Assembly: GCF_036408795.1 (NCBI RefSeq) | Contig: NZ_JAZGJP010000002.1 | Location: 1 to 64,000, forward strand | Reading direction: 5' to 3' | DNA: 64,000 nucleotides | DNA from: Olsenella_L kribbiana | GTDB taxonomy: Bacteria; Actinomycetota; Coriobacteriia; Coriobacteriales; Atopobiaceae | Shown here: piece by piece, positions 49,496-58,396 of the stretch | Layout: every line of letters begins with the position of its first letter | Numbering within the stretch: the stretch's first letter is position 1 | Program-made: the position numbers and the translations under genes | The notes under the pieces: model-generated | Seen by the model: only the letters and a program-made list of their open reading frames with translations | Database searches by the model: none | Told to the model about the DNA's origin: nothing

Positions 49496-51487
49496 TTACT
49501 TGAGTTTTTCAGGCTTTTGCCCTTCATCCTCGGCGAGCTCCTGCTTTCTGGCTGCATTGTCCTCGTCGAAGGCCCGGAGCGTCTCGTATACCGCCTCTGC
49601 GACCGCCTTCGGGATGCCCGGCGTCTCGGCAAGCTCCTCGACGGAGGCGGCCTTGATCTTCTTGAGCGACCCAAAGCGACGCATGAGGGCACGCTTCCTC
49701 GTCGGCCCCACCCCTTCGATATCATCGAGCACGGATTTTGTCATAGCCTTGTCGCGGAGCTCCCTGTGGAACGTGATTGCGAAGCGGTGCGACTCGTCGC
49801 GGACGCGCTTGATGAGGTAGAGCGAAGGCGAGCCTGAAGGAAGGACGATCGGCGTCTCGTCCCAGGGGACGAAGACTTCCTCGTCGGACTTGGCAAGGCC
49901 GCAGCACGGGATATCGAGGCCCAAAATCTTGAGCTGTTCTATGGCAGCCGTGAGCTGGGGCTTGCCACCGTCGAGCACGAGCAGGTCCGGGCGAGATCCG
50001 AACTTCTTGTCTGCCATCGTCTTTGGCCCATAGCGGCGCGCAAGCACCTCGCTCATGGACACGAAGTCATTTGCCTCGGTGAGCGGCGTCTGGATCTTGA
50101 AGCGGCGGTACTGCGACTTGTCGGGGCGTCCGTTCGTGAAGACGACCATCGAGGCTACCGTGAAGTGGCCATGGATCGTCGAAATATCGAAGCACTCGAT
50201 GCGCATGGGCGGCGCCTCGAGCGCAAGCGCGCTTTCGAGCTCGAGCAGTGCCTGGTTTGTGCGGTCATCCGCGTATCCGGTCCTTACCATGTAGCGGTTG
50301 AGCGCATGATGGGCATTCTGCTCTGCCATCTTGAGGAGATTGCTCTTCTCGCCTCTCTGCGGCCGATGAAGGCGGCAGATGTGCCCCCGCTTCTCCGTGA
50401 GCCACTGCGAGATGTTCTCCCCGTCAGGCAGCTCTATCGCGACATCGACCTCGGAGGGGATATCTGCAGTCTCGTCGTAGTAGCGCTTGATGAAGGACTC
50501 GGCAAGCTCGGTCTCGGAGACATCGAGGCCCTTGTCGAGGATGAATTCGACGGAACGGATCGTCCTGCCTTCGCGCACGACGAAGACGCAGGCGCATGAG
50601 ATCGTCTCCTCGCGGTAGAACCCGACGAGGTCGAGGTTCACATCGGAGGCGAACATGACCTGCTGGCGTACATTGAGTGCTGAGAGCGACTCGAGCCGGT
50701 GCTTGAGCCTGCCTGCCCGCTCGAAGTCGAGGTCTGCCGCGGCTTCCTTCATCTGGCTCTTGAGCTCGTCGGTGATGCCGCTCCTCTTGCCCTGCAGGAA
50801 CCTTTCCACCTGGTCCACGTTCTTCGCGTAGTCCACCGTGTCAACGGCGCCGATGCAGACGCCCGGACCCTTGCCGACGTGGTAGTCGAAGCAGGGCCTG
50901 CCTTCGCGGGCCAGAAGCAGGTTCGCGACGTCTATATCGTCAGGATGCGCTTCAAGGATGCGCTTCGCGCGCTTCCACTCGACGCAGTTCGCAGAGCAGA
51001 TCGGCACGACCTTGCGCAGCGTATCGACCGTTTCCCGTGCCGCATGGGCATCCGTATAGGGGCCGAAGTAGCGTGTCCCCTTGCGGTGGCGCTCGCGCGT
51101 GTATTTGATGGCCGGAAACGCATCCGATTCCGTGATGGCGATATAGGGGTAGGACTTGTCGTCCTTGAAGTCGACGTTGTAGTAGGGGTGGTACTGGGCG
51201 ATGAGGTTGCGCTCGAGCACGAGCGCCTCGTGCTCGTTCTCGACGACGATGTAGTCGAACGAGCGCACCTCCTGCATCATGAGCGGAATCTTTGCGCGGT
51301 CATCCGTCAGGTTGATGTACTGCCGCATGCGGTTGCGGAGGTTCTTTGCCTTGCCGACATAGATGACCGTGCCCTGGGCATTCTTCCAGAGATAGCAGCC
51401 AGGATCGGTGGGGACCTGGTCCACCTGGTCTCTCAGAGACGGCTCCCCATTGCGAGAGATGTCCCAGGGCAGAGGTGCGCGCGCCAT
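49496..51487 (-). CDS. uvrC: Excinuclease ABC subunit C
   Basis: The 663-aa nucleotide-excision-repair nuclease has an N-terminal GIY-YIG domain (TDPGCYLWKNAQGTVIYVGKA), a UVR motif (about residues 205-240), the RNase H-like C-terminal nuclease region (IECFDISTIHGHFTVAS) and tandem helix-hairpin-helix motifs (LDDIEGVGPTRKRALM; LAETPGIPKAVAEAV). The downstream sat-nan operon runs in the same direction from its own promoter. The start abuts the FemAB-family gene (2 bp gap). Confidence 0.96.
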   Translation of the reverse strand: MARAPLPWDISRNGEPSLRDQVDQVPTDPGCYLWKNAQGTVIYVGKAKNLRNRMRQYINLTDDRAKIPLMMQEVRSFDYIVVENEHEALVLERNLIAQYHPYYNVDFKDDKSYPYIAITESDAFPAIKYTRERHRKGTRYFGPYTDAHAARETVDTLRKVVPICSANCVEWKRAKRILEAHPDDIDVANLLLAREGRPCFDYHVGKGPGVCIGAVDTVDYAKNVDQVERFLQGKRSGITDELKSQMKEAAADLDFERAGRLKHRLESLSALNVRQQVMFASDVNLDLVGFYREETISCACVFVVREGRTIRSVEFILDKGLDVSETELAESFIKRYYDETADIPSEVDVAIELPDGENISQWLTEKRGHICRLHRPQRGEKSNLLKMAEQNAHHALNRYMVRTGYADDRTNQALLELESALALEAPPMRIECFDISTIHGHFTVASMVVFTNGRPDKSQYRRFKIQTPLTEANDFVSMSEVLARRYGPKTMADKKFGSRPDLLVLDGGKPQLTAAIEQLKILGLDIPCCGLAKSDEEVFVPWDETPIVLPSGSPSLYLIKRVRDESHRFAITFHRELRDKAMTKSVLDDIEGVGPTRKRALMRRFGSLKKIKAASVEELAETPGIPKAVAEAVYETLRAFDEDNAARKQELAEDEGQKPEKLK

Positions 51488-51489
51488 GG

Positions 51490-52629
51490 CTATTTCCCGG
51501 ACTCTTCCGACTTCTTCTCAGCGTTCTCGGCATCCGCCTCAGCGAGCTTCTCCGACTCATGCTTCGCCTTTTCGGCGTGAGCCTTCTCGAGCTCTGCCCT
51601 GTGCTTGCGCTCCGCCTCGTCCTCGGCACGCTTGCGGCGGGCGACAACGACGTCGCGTGCCTTCACGAGCAGCGCATAGAAGCCACGGCGGACCGGGATA
51701 TCGCGGGAGGGGGCGACCTCTGCCGTCTCCTTCGTGAACTTGCACTTGAACTCGTTGAGGCCAAGAAGCGACGGCGCGAAATCGGAGCCGATGCCCATCA
51801 TGTCATACGACTCGATGCCCTTGTTCTTCGCGAGGTCGCAGCACTCGAAGTAGACAAGCTTGTCCGTCACATGCTGGCGCATGTACTCATTCAAGGATGC
51901 TCCGTAGTAGCGCACGGCACGCTTGCCGGAAATCGTGACGATGGACCAGGTAGCGACCTTGCCTGAGACCCTGCCCGCATAGACGCGGCAGTGCTCGGGC
52001 CCGAGGAGACGGATCATGTCCTCGTAGTCGGAGATCGGTGCCGGCACAAAGCCATCGCGCTTGCCGGTCTCGACCATCACATCGTAGTAGTCCTGGAAGG
52101 ACTTGGTCGCTGCCTCGGTCTCATCGGCGCAGACCGCCGGGCTCTCGCGCAGAGCCTTCCTCACATCGCGACGGCCACGCGGCTTCATGCGGGAGAGGAT
52201 CGCGTCATCTCCGCCCGTGACATCGATGATCACGGTATGGTCATACGGCACGGTCGAAAGGGCAGGATGCGATTCTGCGATGTCGTGCACGAGGGCCATG
52301 CGGATGAAGACCTGCCTGCGGTCATGCTTGTGGAGATAGTCGGCAAGGGCCTCAGCAAGCTCCTCTTCCTCATCCTCTGTCGGCTCATGGAACCAGATGG
52401 GCCCATGAACGGCATTGAGGTAGTGATAGCCATGCGTCTGGAAATCGAGGAACGAGCACACCGCTACGTCGGATCCGTCCACACTCGCCGCAAGCGCGCC
52501 CCAGGGCGTGCGTCCGGAAATCGTTGCCTGATACTTCGCCCAGATAGCGGACTGCTCGATTGGGAGCAGGACGTTCTGGCTCTTGACTTCCTCTTCGAGG
52601 CTGCCGAGCGAGATCTCGCGGATATCCAT
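51490..52629 (-). CDS. FemAB-family peptidoglycan aminoacyltransferase
   Basis: The 379-aa protein has two GNAT-like halves typical of FemABX proteins, with the recognisable segments MKPRGRRDVRKAL, FQDYYDVMVETGKRDGF, RYYGASLNEY and IESYDMMGIG. It ends with a roughly 50-residue highly charged helical extension. FemABX proteins add amino acids to the lipid II side chain from aminoacyl-tRNA; which residue is added here cannot be predicted. GGGAGG lies about 11 nt upstream of the ATG. It is co-directional with uvrC. Confidence 0.87.
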   Translation of the reverse strand: MDIREISLGSLEEEVKSQNVLLPIEQSAIWAKYQATISGRTPWGALAASVDGSDVAVCSFLDFQTHGYHYLNAVHGPIWFHEPTEDEEEELAEALADYLHKHDRRQVFIRMALVHDIAESHPALSTVPYDHTVIIDVTGGDDAILSRMKPRGRRDVRKALRESPAVCADETEAATKSFQDYYDVMVETGKRDGFVPAPISDYEDMIRLLGPEHCRVYAGRVSGKVATWSIVTISGKRAVRYYGASLNEYMRQHVTDKLVYFECCDLAKNKGIESYDMMGIGSDFAPSLLGLNEFKCKFTKETAEVAPSRDIPVRRGFYALLVKARDVVVARRKRAEDEAERKHRAELEKAHAEKAKHESEKLAEADAENAEKKSEESGK

Positions 52630-52732
52630 CGTGTAGGGGGCCTCCCTGTATCTGCTTTCTTCCTGAGCACACCATTCTAGCAGCGGAAAGCAGAAGATAG
52701 CTGCCCTGCATCAGATAAGCACGTGAAGGTCC

Positions 52733-53119
52733 TTACGCGATATCGCTCCTGAGCTCGCGGAAGAAGCAGCTTCTGTGGCCGGTATGGCAGGCAGGGCCCG
52801 GGGAATCCACCTCGTAGATGAGCGTGTCGGCATCGCAGTCGCAGAGCACGCGCTTGACCTCCTGCATGTTGCCGCTCGTGGCGCCCTTGTTCCAGAGCTC
52901 TGTGCGCGAGCGGGACCAGAACCAGGAGGTGCCAGTCTCGAACGTCTTCAGGAGCGCCTCCCTGTTCGCCCAGGCAACCATGAGGACCTCGCCCGTGTCC
53001 CACTGCTGCACGACGACGGGGATGAGCCCATGGGAGTCGTATTTCAGCGCATCGAGATCGAGCTTTGTCTCCTGAACAGGCTCTCCTGCATAGCTTCTTG
53101 CGGCATAGCCTTCTGCCAT
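52733..53119 (-). CDS. hisI: Phosphoribosyl-AMP cyclohydrolase
   Basis: The 128-aa enzyme catalyses the third step of histidine synthesis. It has the WANREALLKTFETG and WNKGATSGN motifs and the metal-binding cysteine/aspartate segments CDCDADT and ACHTGHRSCFF. It is monofunctional: there is no HisE domain, unlike the bifunctional enzyme of enterics. AGGAGG precedes the start. It is the last gene of the his operon. Confidence 0.96.
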   Translation of the reverse strand: MAEGYAARSYAGEPVQETKLDLDALKYDSHGLIPVVVQQWDTGEVLMVAWANREALLKTFETGTSWFWSRSRTELWNKGATSGNMQEVKRVLCDCDADTLIYEVDSPGPACHTGHRSCFFRELRSDIA

Positions 53120-53128
53120 CGTGTCCTC

Positions 53129-53896
53129 CTAGAAGTCCAGACGCACCGGGATGCCCTGGGTCGCGAGATACTCCTTCACCTGGCGCACGGTATAGGTGCC
53201 GAAGTGGAAGACGCTCGCGGCGAGCACGGCATCCGCCTCGCCGTCGATGATGCCCTCGGCAAAGTGCTCGAGCGTGCCGACACCGCCCGAAGCGATGACC
53301 GGAATGGGGACAGCCCGTGCCACCGCGCGCGTGAGCGGGATATCGAAGCCATCCTTCGTGCCATCGCGGTCCATGCTCGTAAGCAGGATCTCGCCGGCAC
53401 CACGCCTCGCCGCCTCTTCTGCCCAGGCGACGGCGTCGATGCCTGTCGGCACGCGTCCGCCGTTCAGGTAGACCTCCCACCTGTCGCCCTTGCCGACCTG
53501 CTTTGCGTCGATTGCGACGATGACGGCCTGAGAGCCGAATGCCTCTGCCGCAGCCGTGATGAGGCCGGGCTCGCGCACGGCAGCGGAATTGATCGAGACC
53601 TTGTCGGCACCTGCGGCGATCATCGTGCGGCAGCCTGCGATGTCGCGGAAACCGCCGCCGACCGTATAGGGTATGCGGAGCTCTGAGGCTGCACGCGAAG
53701 CCAGGTCGATTGTCGTCTTCCTGTTGTCGGACGTCGCCGTGATATCGAGGAAGACGACCTCGTCTGCACCCTCGCGGTCATACTTTCTTGCCAGCTCGAC
53801 CGGATCTCCTGCGTCGACGAGGTCGACGAAGTTCACGCCCTTTACGACACGGCCGTCCTTCACATCCATGCAGGGAATGACTCGTTTGCACAGCAT
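53129..53896 (-). CDS. hisF: Imidazole glycerol phosphate synthase, cyclase subunit
   Basis: The 255-aa TIM barrel starts MLCKRVIPCMDVKDGRVVKG with catalytic Asp in this strand and a second in TSMDRDGTKDGF, plus the phosphate-binding IASGGVGTLEHF. It works with the HisH glutaminase encoded two genes upstream. It starts 2 bp after hisA. Confidence 0.97.
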   Translation of the reverse strand: MLCKRVIPCMDVKDGRVVKGVNFVDLVDAGDPVELARKYDREGADEVVFLDITATSDNRKTTIDLASRAASELRIPYTVGGGFRDIAGCRTMIAAGADKVSINSAAVREPGLITAAAEAFGSQAVIVAIDAKQVGKGDRWEVYLNGGRVPTGIDAVAWAEEAARRGAGEILLTSMDRDGTKDGFDIPLTRAVARAVPIPVIASGGVGTLEHFAEGIIDGEADAVLAASVFHFGTYTVRQVKEYLATQGIPVRLDF

Positions 53897-53898
53897 GG

Positions 53899-54642
53899 CT
53901 ACTCCTCACCTCGGGAAGCTGCAAGAGCCTCTTCCAGCGTGAATGCGCCTTCGTAGAGGGCCCTGCCGCAGATGGCTCCCTCGATTTTGTCCGGCCCGAG
54001 CGCAGCCAGCGCCCTGATATCGTCGATGCGGGCGATGCCGCCCGAAGCCACGACCGGAAATCCTGCGACCTCGGCGATATGCGCATAGGCGGCCGCATCG
54101 ATGCCGGTCTGCATGCCGTCACGGGCGATATCGGTAAAGACGAGATGACGGAATCCGAGACCAGAGAGATGGCGCGCGAGCTCGTCAGCAGAGAGCTTCG
54201 CATCATCCCGCCAGCCCGAGACCTTGACCTCGCCGTCCTTTGCCGCTATATCGGCCACGACCGCGTCTCCATACTCCTTGGCAGCTGCCTCGGCGAAGGC
54301 CGGATCGCGCACAAGCGCCGTGCCGATCGCGACACGCCTGACGCCGAGCGCAAGAAGCTCCTCGATGTCCTGGACGGACCGGATGCCGCCTCCCGCATCG
54401 ACCGAGATGCCGGGCGTCTTGCAGATGGCAGCAAGGGCACGCCTGTTGGCAGAAAGCGCCTCCTCGTCCTCGCCAAAGGCACGGGAGAGGTCGACGACGT
54501 GGATCCAGGAGGTCCCTGCCTCCCTGAACTCCTCGGCGACGCCGGCAGGGTTCTCGCTGTAGACGTCCATATGGGCACGGTCGCCCTTCTGGAGCCGCAC
54601 GACCTTGCCACCGACCAGATCTATCGCAGGAAAGAGGATCAC
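53899..54642 (-). CDS. hisA: ProFAR isomerase HisA
   Basis: The 247-aa half-barrel-repeat enzyme isomerises ProFAR to PRFAR. It shows ILFPAIDLVGGKVVRL with the catalytic Asp, and VFTDIARDGMQTG carrying the second catalytic Asp. It uses a GTG start that overlaps the hisH stop (GTGA), with GGGGGAG upstream. Confidence 0.96.
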   Translation of the reverse strand: MILFPAIDLVGGKVVRLQKGDRAHMDVYSENPAGVAEEFREAGTSWIHVVDLSRAFGEDEEALSANRRALAAICKTPGISVDAGGGIRSVQDIEELLALGVRRVAIGTALVRDPAFAEAAAKEYGDAVVADIAAKDGEVKVSGWRDDAKLSADELARHLSGLGFRHLVFTDIARDGMQTGIDAAAYAHIAEVAGFPVVASGGIARIDDIRALAALGPDKIEGAICGRALYEGAFTLEEALAASRGEE

Positions 54643-55307
54643 CGGACTCCCCCTTCTTCGACGATTCTGATGTAGTTCTCGAGCATGCGGAGACCTACCC
54701 TCGAAGACTTCTCCGGGTGGAACTGGACACCGAAGATGTTGCCCTTCCAGATCGCAGAGGCAAAGGCACGCGCATAGAACGTCTTGCCTGCGATGACAGA
54801 AGGATCGGTATCCTCGTCGAGCGCATAGGAGTGCGTGAAGTAGACATTGGCACCTTCAGGCACACCTTCGAAAAGCGGGCAGGCAGCACCGTGCTCTGTG
54901 AGATGCAGCTGGTCCCAGCCGACATGCGGCACCTTGAGGCGGCTCGACTCGAGACGGGTCGCAGAGCCCTTGATGAGAGCAAGGCCGGAAACCCAGCGTC
55001 CGCTATCCGCAGGCTCTGCCACGCGCTCGTCACCGCGCTCTGAGAGGAGCTGAAGCCCCAGGCAGATGCCCAGAAGCGGCACGCCACGCTCGACCGCATC
55101 CAGCACGGCATCCTTCTCGCCGCTCTCCTCGAGGTAGATCATCGCGTCCTCGAAGGAGCCGACACCGGGGATGATGAGGCCAGAGGCGGAGGCAATCTTC
55201 TTCGGTTCGTCCGTTATCTCGGCGTCGCCGCCTGCCTCGGTGGCAGAGCGGACGACGGAGAGCAGGTTTCCTTTGTGATAGTCGACGACGGCAATGCGTC
55301 TGGGCAT
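54639..55307 (-). CDS. hisH: Imidazole glycerol phosphate synthase, glutaminase subunit
   Basis: The 222-aa class I glutamine amidotransferase supplies ammonia to HisF. The triad is visible: Cys in LLGICLGLQLL, and His/Glu in GVQFHPEKSS. GGAGG precedes the ATG. It overlaps hisA by 4 bp. Confidence 0.96.
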   Translation of the reverse strand: MPRRIAVVDYHKGNLLSVVRSATEAGGDAEITDEPKKIASASGLIIPGVGSFEDAMIYLEESGEKDAVLDAVERGVPLLGICLGLQLLSERGDERVAEPADSGRWVSGLALIKGSATRLESSRLKVPHVGWDQLHLTEHGAACPLFEGVPEGANVYFTHSYALDEDTDPSVIAGKTFYARAFASAIWKGNIFGVQFHPEKSSRVGLRMLENYIRIVEEGGVR

Positions 55308-55319
55308 AGCATGCCTCCT

Positions 55320-55907
55320 CTAGAGCGTGCCTTTGGTCGAAGGGATGCCGGTCACACGCGGGTCGGACTCGACGGCAGACCTGAGTGCCCTCGCGCAGGA
55401 CTTGAATGTGGCCTCGATGATGTGATGGGCATTCGAGCCGCAGAGCTCACGAAGGTGCAGCGTGATCCCTGCCTGACGGGCAAAGCCGCAGAAGAACTCC
55501 TGGGCAAGCTCCGTATCGAAGGTCCCCACCTTGCCAGGGCCGATCGGCACATCCCAGAAGAGCTCTCCTCTGCCAGAGATATCGAGGGCGCACTGGATGA
55601 GCGCCTCGTCAAGCGGCACAGCGCAGTCCGCAAAGCGGCGGATGCCGCACTTGTCGCCGAGCGCCTGGGCGATTGCCTGTCCCAAGGCGATGCCCGTATC
55701 CTCGACCGTGTGGTGGTCATCCACCCACGTATCGCCCTTGACCGCGATATCCATATCGATCAGGGAGTGGCGGGAGAGCGCCGTCAGCATATGGTCGAAG
55801 AAGCCCACGCCTGTATCGATCGTGGATGCTCCTGTCCCATCGAGATCGATCTTGATCTGGATATCGGTCTCGCCGGTCTTGCGTGCCGCTTCGGCAGTGC
55901 GTCCCAT
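55320..55907 (-). CDS. hisB: Imidazoleglycerol-phosphate dehydratase
   Basis: The 195-aa monofunctional dehydratase has the internal repeat with His-rich Mn sites: FFDHMLTALSRHS, DDHHTVEDTGIALG, and the second-half counterparts with HLRELCGSNAHHIIEATFK. It lacks the N-terminal histidinol phosphatase domain of enteric HisB. It sits between hisC and hisH. Confidence 0.97.
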   Translation of the reverse strand: MGRTAEAARKTGETDIQIKIDLDGTGASTIDTGVGFFDHMLTALSRHSLIDMDIAVKGDTWVDDHHTVEDTGIALGQAIAQALGDKCGIRRFADCAVPLDEALIQCALDISGRGELFWDVPIGPGKVGTFDTELAQEFFCGFARQAGITLHLRELCGSNAHHIIEATFKSCARALRSAVESDPRVTGIPSTKGTL

Positions 55908-57002
55908 CTAGGCCTCCCTTGAGAGCAGCGCCTCGAGCGCTGCGACAACTGCTTCGTTCTCCGTATGCGTGCCCACCGTAATCCTGAGACAGTCCTCGAG
56001 GCCCGGCATCGCCGAGAAGTTCCTCACGAGGATCGAGAACTCGTCCCGAAGCGCTGCCCACTTCTCAGCTGCCTTGGGCACCCGCACGCAGAGGAAGTTC
56101 GCAGAGCTCGGCCACACATGCACGCCCGGAAGCTCCGAGAGCGCCTCTGTGAGCCATCCACGTTCTTTCACGATATCGTCGATGGCCGCATCGAAGGCAC
56201 CAAGCTCATGAAGGCATGCAAGCGCCGCTGCCTGGCTGAACGAGTTCACGGAGTAGGGCTGGCGCACGGCGACCAGGGCATCGAGCACGTCAGGGGCGCC
56301 CAGGAGATAGCCGATCCTGCCGCCTGCAAGGCAGAGCGCCTTCGAGAAGGTGTGGAGCACGATCAGGTTGTCGCACTCGTCGAGCAAGGGGGCAGCGCTC
56401 ATGCCGGCGGGCGCGAACTCGCCGTATGCCTCATCGGCGAGGACGATGCCCGGGCAGGCTTCGCAGATGCGCTTCACATCAGCGGGAGCCATGCAGTCTC
56501 CTGTCGGGTTGTTCGGCGAGGTCAGGACCACAAGCGAGGCAGTCTTTGCAGCCTCGACGAGCCCGTCCACATCAGGCAGGAGCGTCACCGGATCGCGCGG
56601 CACCTCGACGACCGGCGTCTCGACCATCTCGGCGTAGAGCTTGTAGACAGAAAACGTCGGCGGGCATGTCACCATGGTGTGCCCGGCGCCTCCGAAGGCG
56701 AGGAACAGGTTGAAGAGCGCCTCGTCGCCGCCATTCGAGACAAGCACCTGCTCGGGCGTCACCTCATGCCACTCGGCAAGGGCCTCCCTGAGCTCAGGAG
56801 CCAAGGGTGCCGGATAGCGGTTCACGACGACATGCGCCAGCGCCGCCTGCACGGAGCGCCTGACCTCTTCAGGCATCCCATGCGTGTTCTCATTGGCAGA
56901 GAGGTTGATGCGTACCGGCGTGAAGCCGGGATCGTACGGCTCGAGATCGGCGACACTCGGACGGGCGAGCGCACGCACACGGGGAGAGAGTCCTTTCCCC
57001 AT
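55908..57002 (-). CDS. hisC: Histidinol-phosphate aminotransferase
   Basis: The 364-aa class I/II PLP aminotransferase has NLSANENTHG near the N-terminus, the substrate/PLP segments SNGGDEALFNL and TSPNNPTGD, and the Schiff-base lysine in HTFSKALCLAGGRIGY. It is encoded 3 bp after hisD, with GGGGGAG at the junction. Confidence 0.96.
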   Translation of the reverse strand: MGKGLSPRVRALARPSVADLEPYDPGFTPVRINLSANENTHGMPEEVRRSVQAALAHVVVNRYPAPLAPELREALAEWHEVTPEQVLVSNGGDEALFNLFLAFGGAGHTMVTCPPTFSVYKLYAEMVETPVVEVPRDPVTLLPDVDGLVEAAKTASLVVLTSPNNPTGDCMAPADVKRICEACPGIVLADEAYGEFAPAGMSAAPLLDECDNLIVLHTFSKALCLAGGRIGYLLGAPDVLDALVAVRQPYSVNSFSQAAALACLHELGAFDAAIDDIVKERGWLTEALSELPGVHVWPSSANFLCVRVPKAAEKWAALRDEFSILVRNFSAMPGLEDCLRITVGTHTENEAVVAALEALLSREA

Positions 57003-57004
57003 GG

Positions 57005-58396
57005 CTACTCCCCCAGAGGCACGCGGCCAGGGGTGGAAAGCTTCGTCGGCCAGGCAATCTCCTGCGCCCCGGCAAAGGCAGCATCGGCGTCAGCGATGTG
57101 GTCCTGGCCTTCCTCGACGAGCTTCCTCCTCAGTCCTGCCGAAAGGGCATGTGCCCAGAGGCCTTCCGCTTCTGCCATGGCCTGGGTTGCCGGGGCATCT
57201 GCCATGAGGCCCTGGGGCGTATAGGAGATGACGGAAGAGCGCTTCTGGAAGTCGTAGACCCCAAGAGGATTCGAGAAGAGCGCCGTGCCACCGGTCGGCA
57301 GCGTGTGGTTCGGGCCTGCGACGTAGTCTCCCAGAGGCTCGGAGCTCCAGGGACCACAGAAGATGGCGCCAGCGTTCTTGATCTTGCCGAGGATCGAGAA
57401 GGCCTCCGGCACATGGAGCTCGAGGTGCTCAGGGGCGATCACATTGACGGAGTCGATGGCAGCGTCGAGCGAAGGCGCAATCACGATCTGGCCACGGTTG
57501 TCGAGGCTTGCCTTCGTGATCTCGGCACGCGGACTCTCCTTGAGAAAGCCATCGATTGCAGCAAGCACCCTGTCCGGAAGCTCCGGCGCATCTGTCACGA
57601 GGTAGCACGCAGCCATCGGGTCGTGCTCTGCCTGTGCCATGAGGTCGGCAGCGACGATCACAGGATCTGCCGTCGAGCCAGCGAGCACGCAGACCTCGGA
57701 GGGGCCAGCCACCATATCGATGCCGACATCGCCCGAGACATAGCGCTTCGCAGCGGCCACATAGGCATTGCCCGGACCGACAATCTTCGCGACCTTCGGG
57801 ATGGACTCCGTGCCATAGGCAGCAGCAGCGATGCCCTGGGCACCGCCGACAGCGTAGACCTCGTCGACCCCTGCGATGGCGGCAGCGGCGAGCGTATAGG
57901 CAGAGAGCGTGCCATCCTTCTGGGGCGGCGTCAGCATGATGACACGCTCGACGCCTGCAACCTTTGCCGGGACCGTGTCCATGATGACGGTAGAGGGATA
58001 CTGGGCGCGTCCTCCCGGAACGTAGACGGCAACAGAGGGCACCGGCGTGACCTTGACGCCCAGGATCGTGCCATCAGGCCTCGTCTCGAACCAGGAATCC
58101 TCGCGCTCGTGCTCGTGGAACTCGCGCACCTGCGCATAGGAGCGCTTCACGGCCTCGACGAAGCGCGGATCGACTTTCTCGAGCGCGCCTTTGACGGCCT
58201 CGTCGGGCACGCGGAAGCTCTTGGGGCAGGCACCATCGAACTTGAGACAGAAGTCACGGACAGCCGCATCGCCGCGCTCGCGCACCTCGTCGACGATTGC
58301 CTGGGCAGACTCCATGACCTCCTTCGGCAGGGCACCTGTCCTCTTCAGGTCAGCATTGGTGAGGGTCTCTCCCTCGGACAGCACGATCTTCCTCAT
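57005..58396 (-). CDS. hisD: Histidinol dehydrogenase
   Basis: The 463-aa Zn enzyme catalyses the last two oxidation steps. It has VPGGRAQYPSTVIMD, VYAVGGAQGIAAAAYG, and the metal and catalytic region DLMAQAEHDPMA, plus GPNHTLPTGGTA. The ATG overlaps the stop of the HisZG gene by one base (TAATG) behind AAGGAGG. The C-terminus is about 30 aa longer than typical. Confidence 0.97.
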   Translation of the reverse strand: MRKIVLSEGETLTNADLKRTGALPKEVMESAQAIVDEVRERGDAAVRDFCLKFDGACPKSFRVPDEAVKGALEKVDPRFVEAVKRSYAQVREFHEHEREDSWFETRPDGTILGVKVTPVPSVAVYVPGGRAQYPSTVIMDTVPAKVAGVERVIMLTPPQKDGTLSAYTLAAAAIAGVDEVYAVGGAQGIAAAAYGTESIPKVAKIVGPGNAYVAAAKRYVSGDVGIDMVAGPSEVCVLAGSTADPVIVAADLMAQAEHDPMAACYLVTDAPELPDRVLAAIDGFLKESPRAEITKASLDNRGQIVIAPSLDAAIDSVNVIAPEHLELHVPEAFSILGKIKNAGAIFCGPWSSEPLGDYVAGPNHTLPTGGTALFSNPLGVYDFQKRSSVISYTPQGLMADAPATQAMAEAEGLWAHALSAGLRRKLVEEGQDHIADADAAFAGAQEIAWPTKLSTPGRVPLGE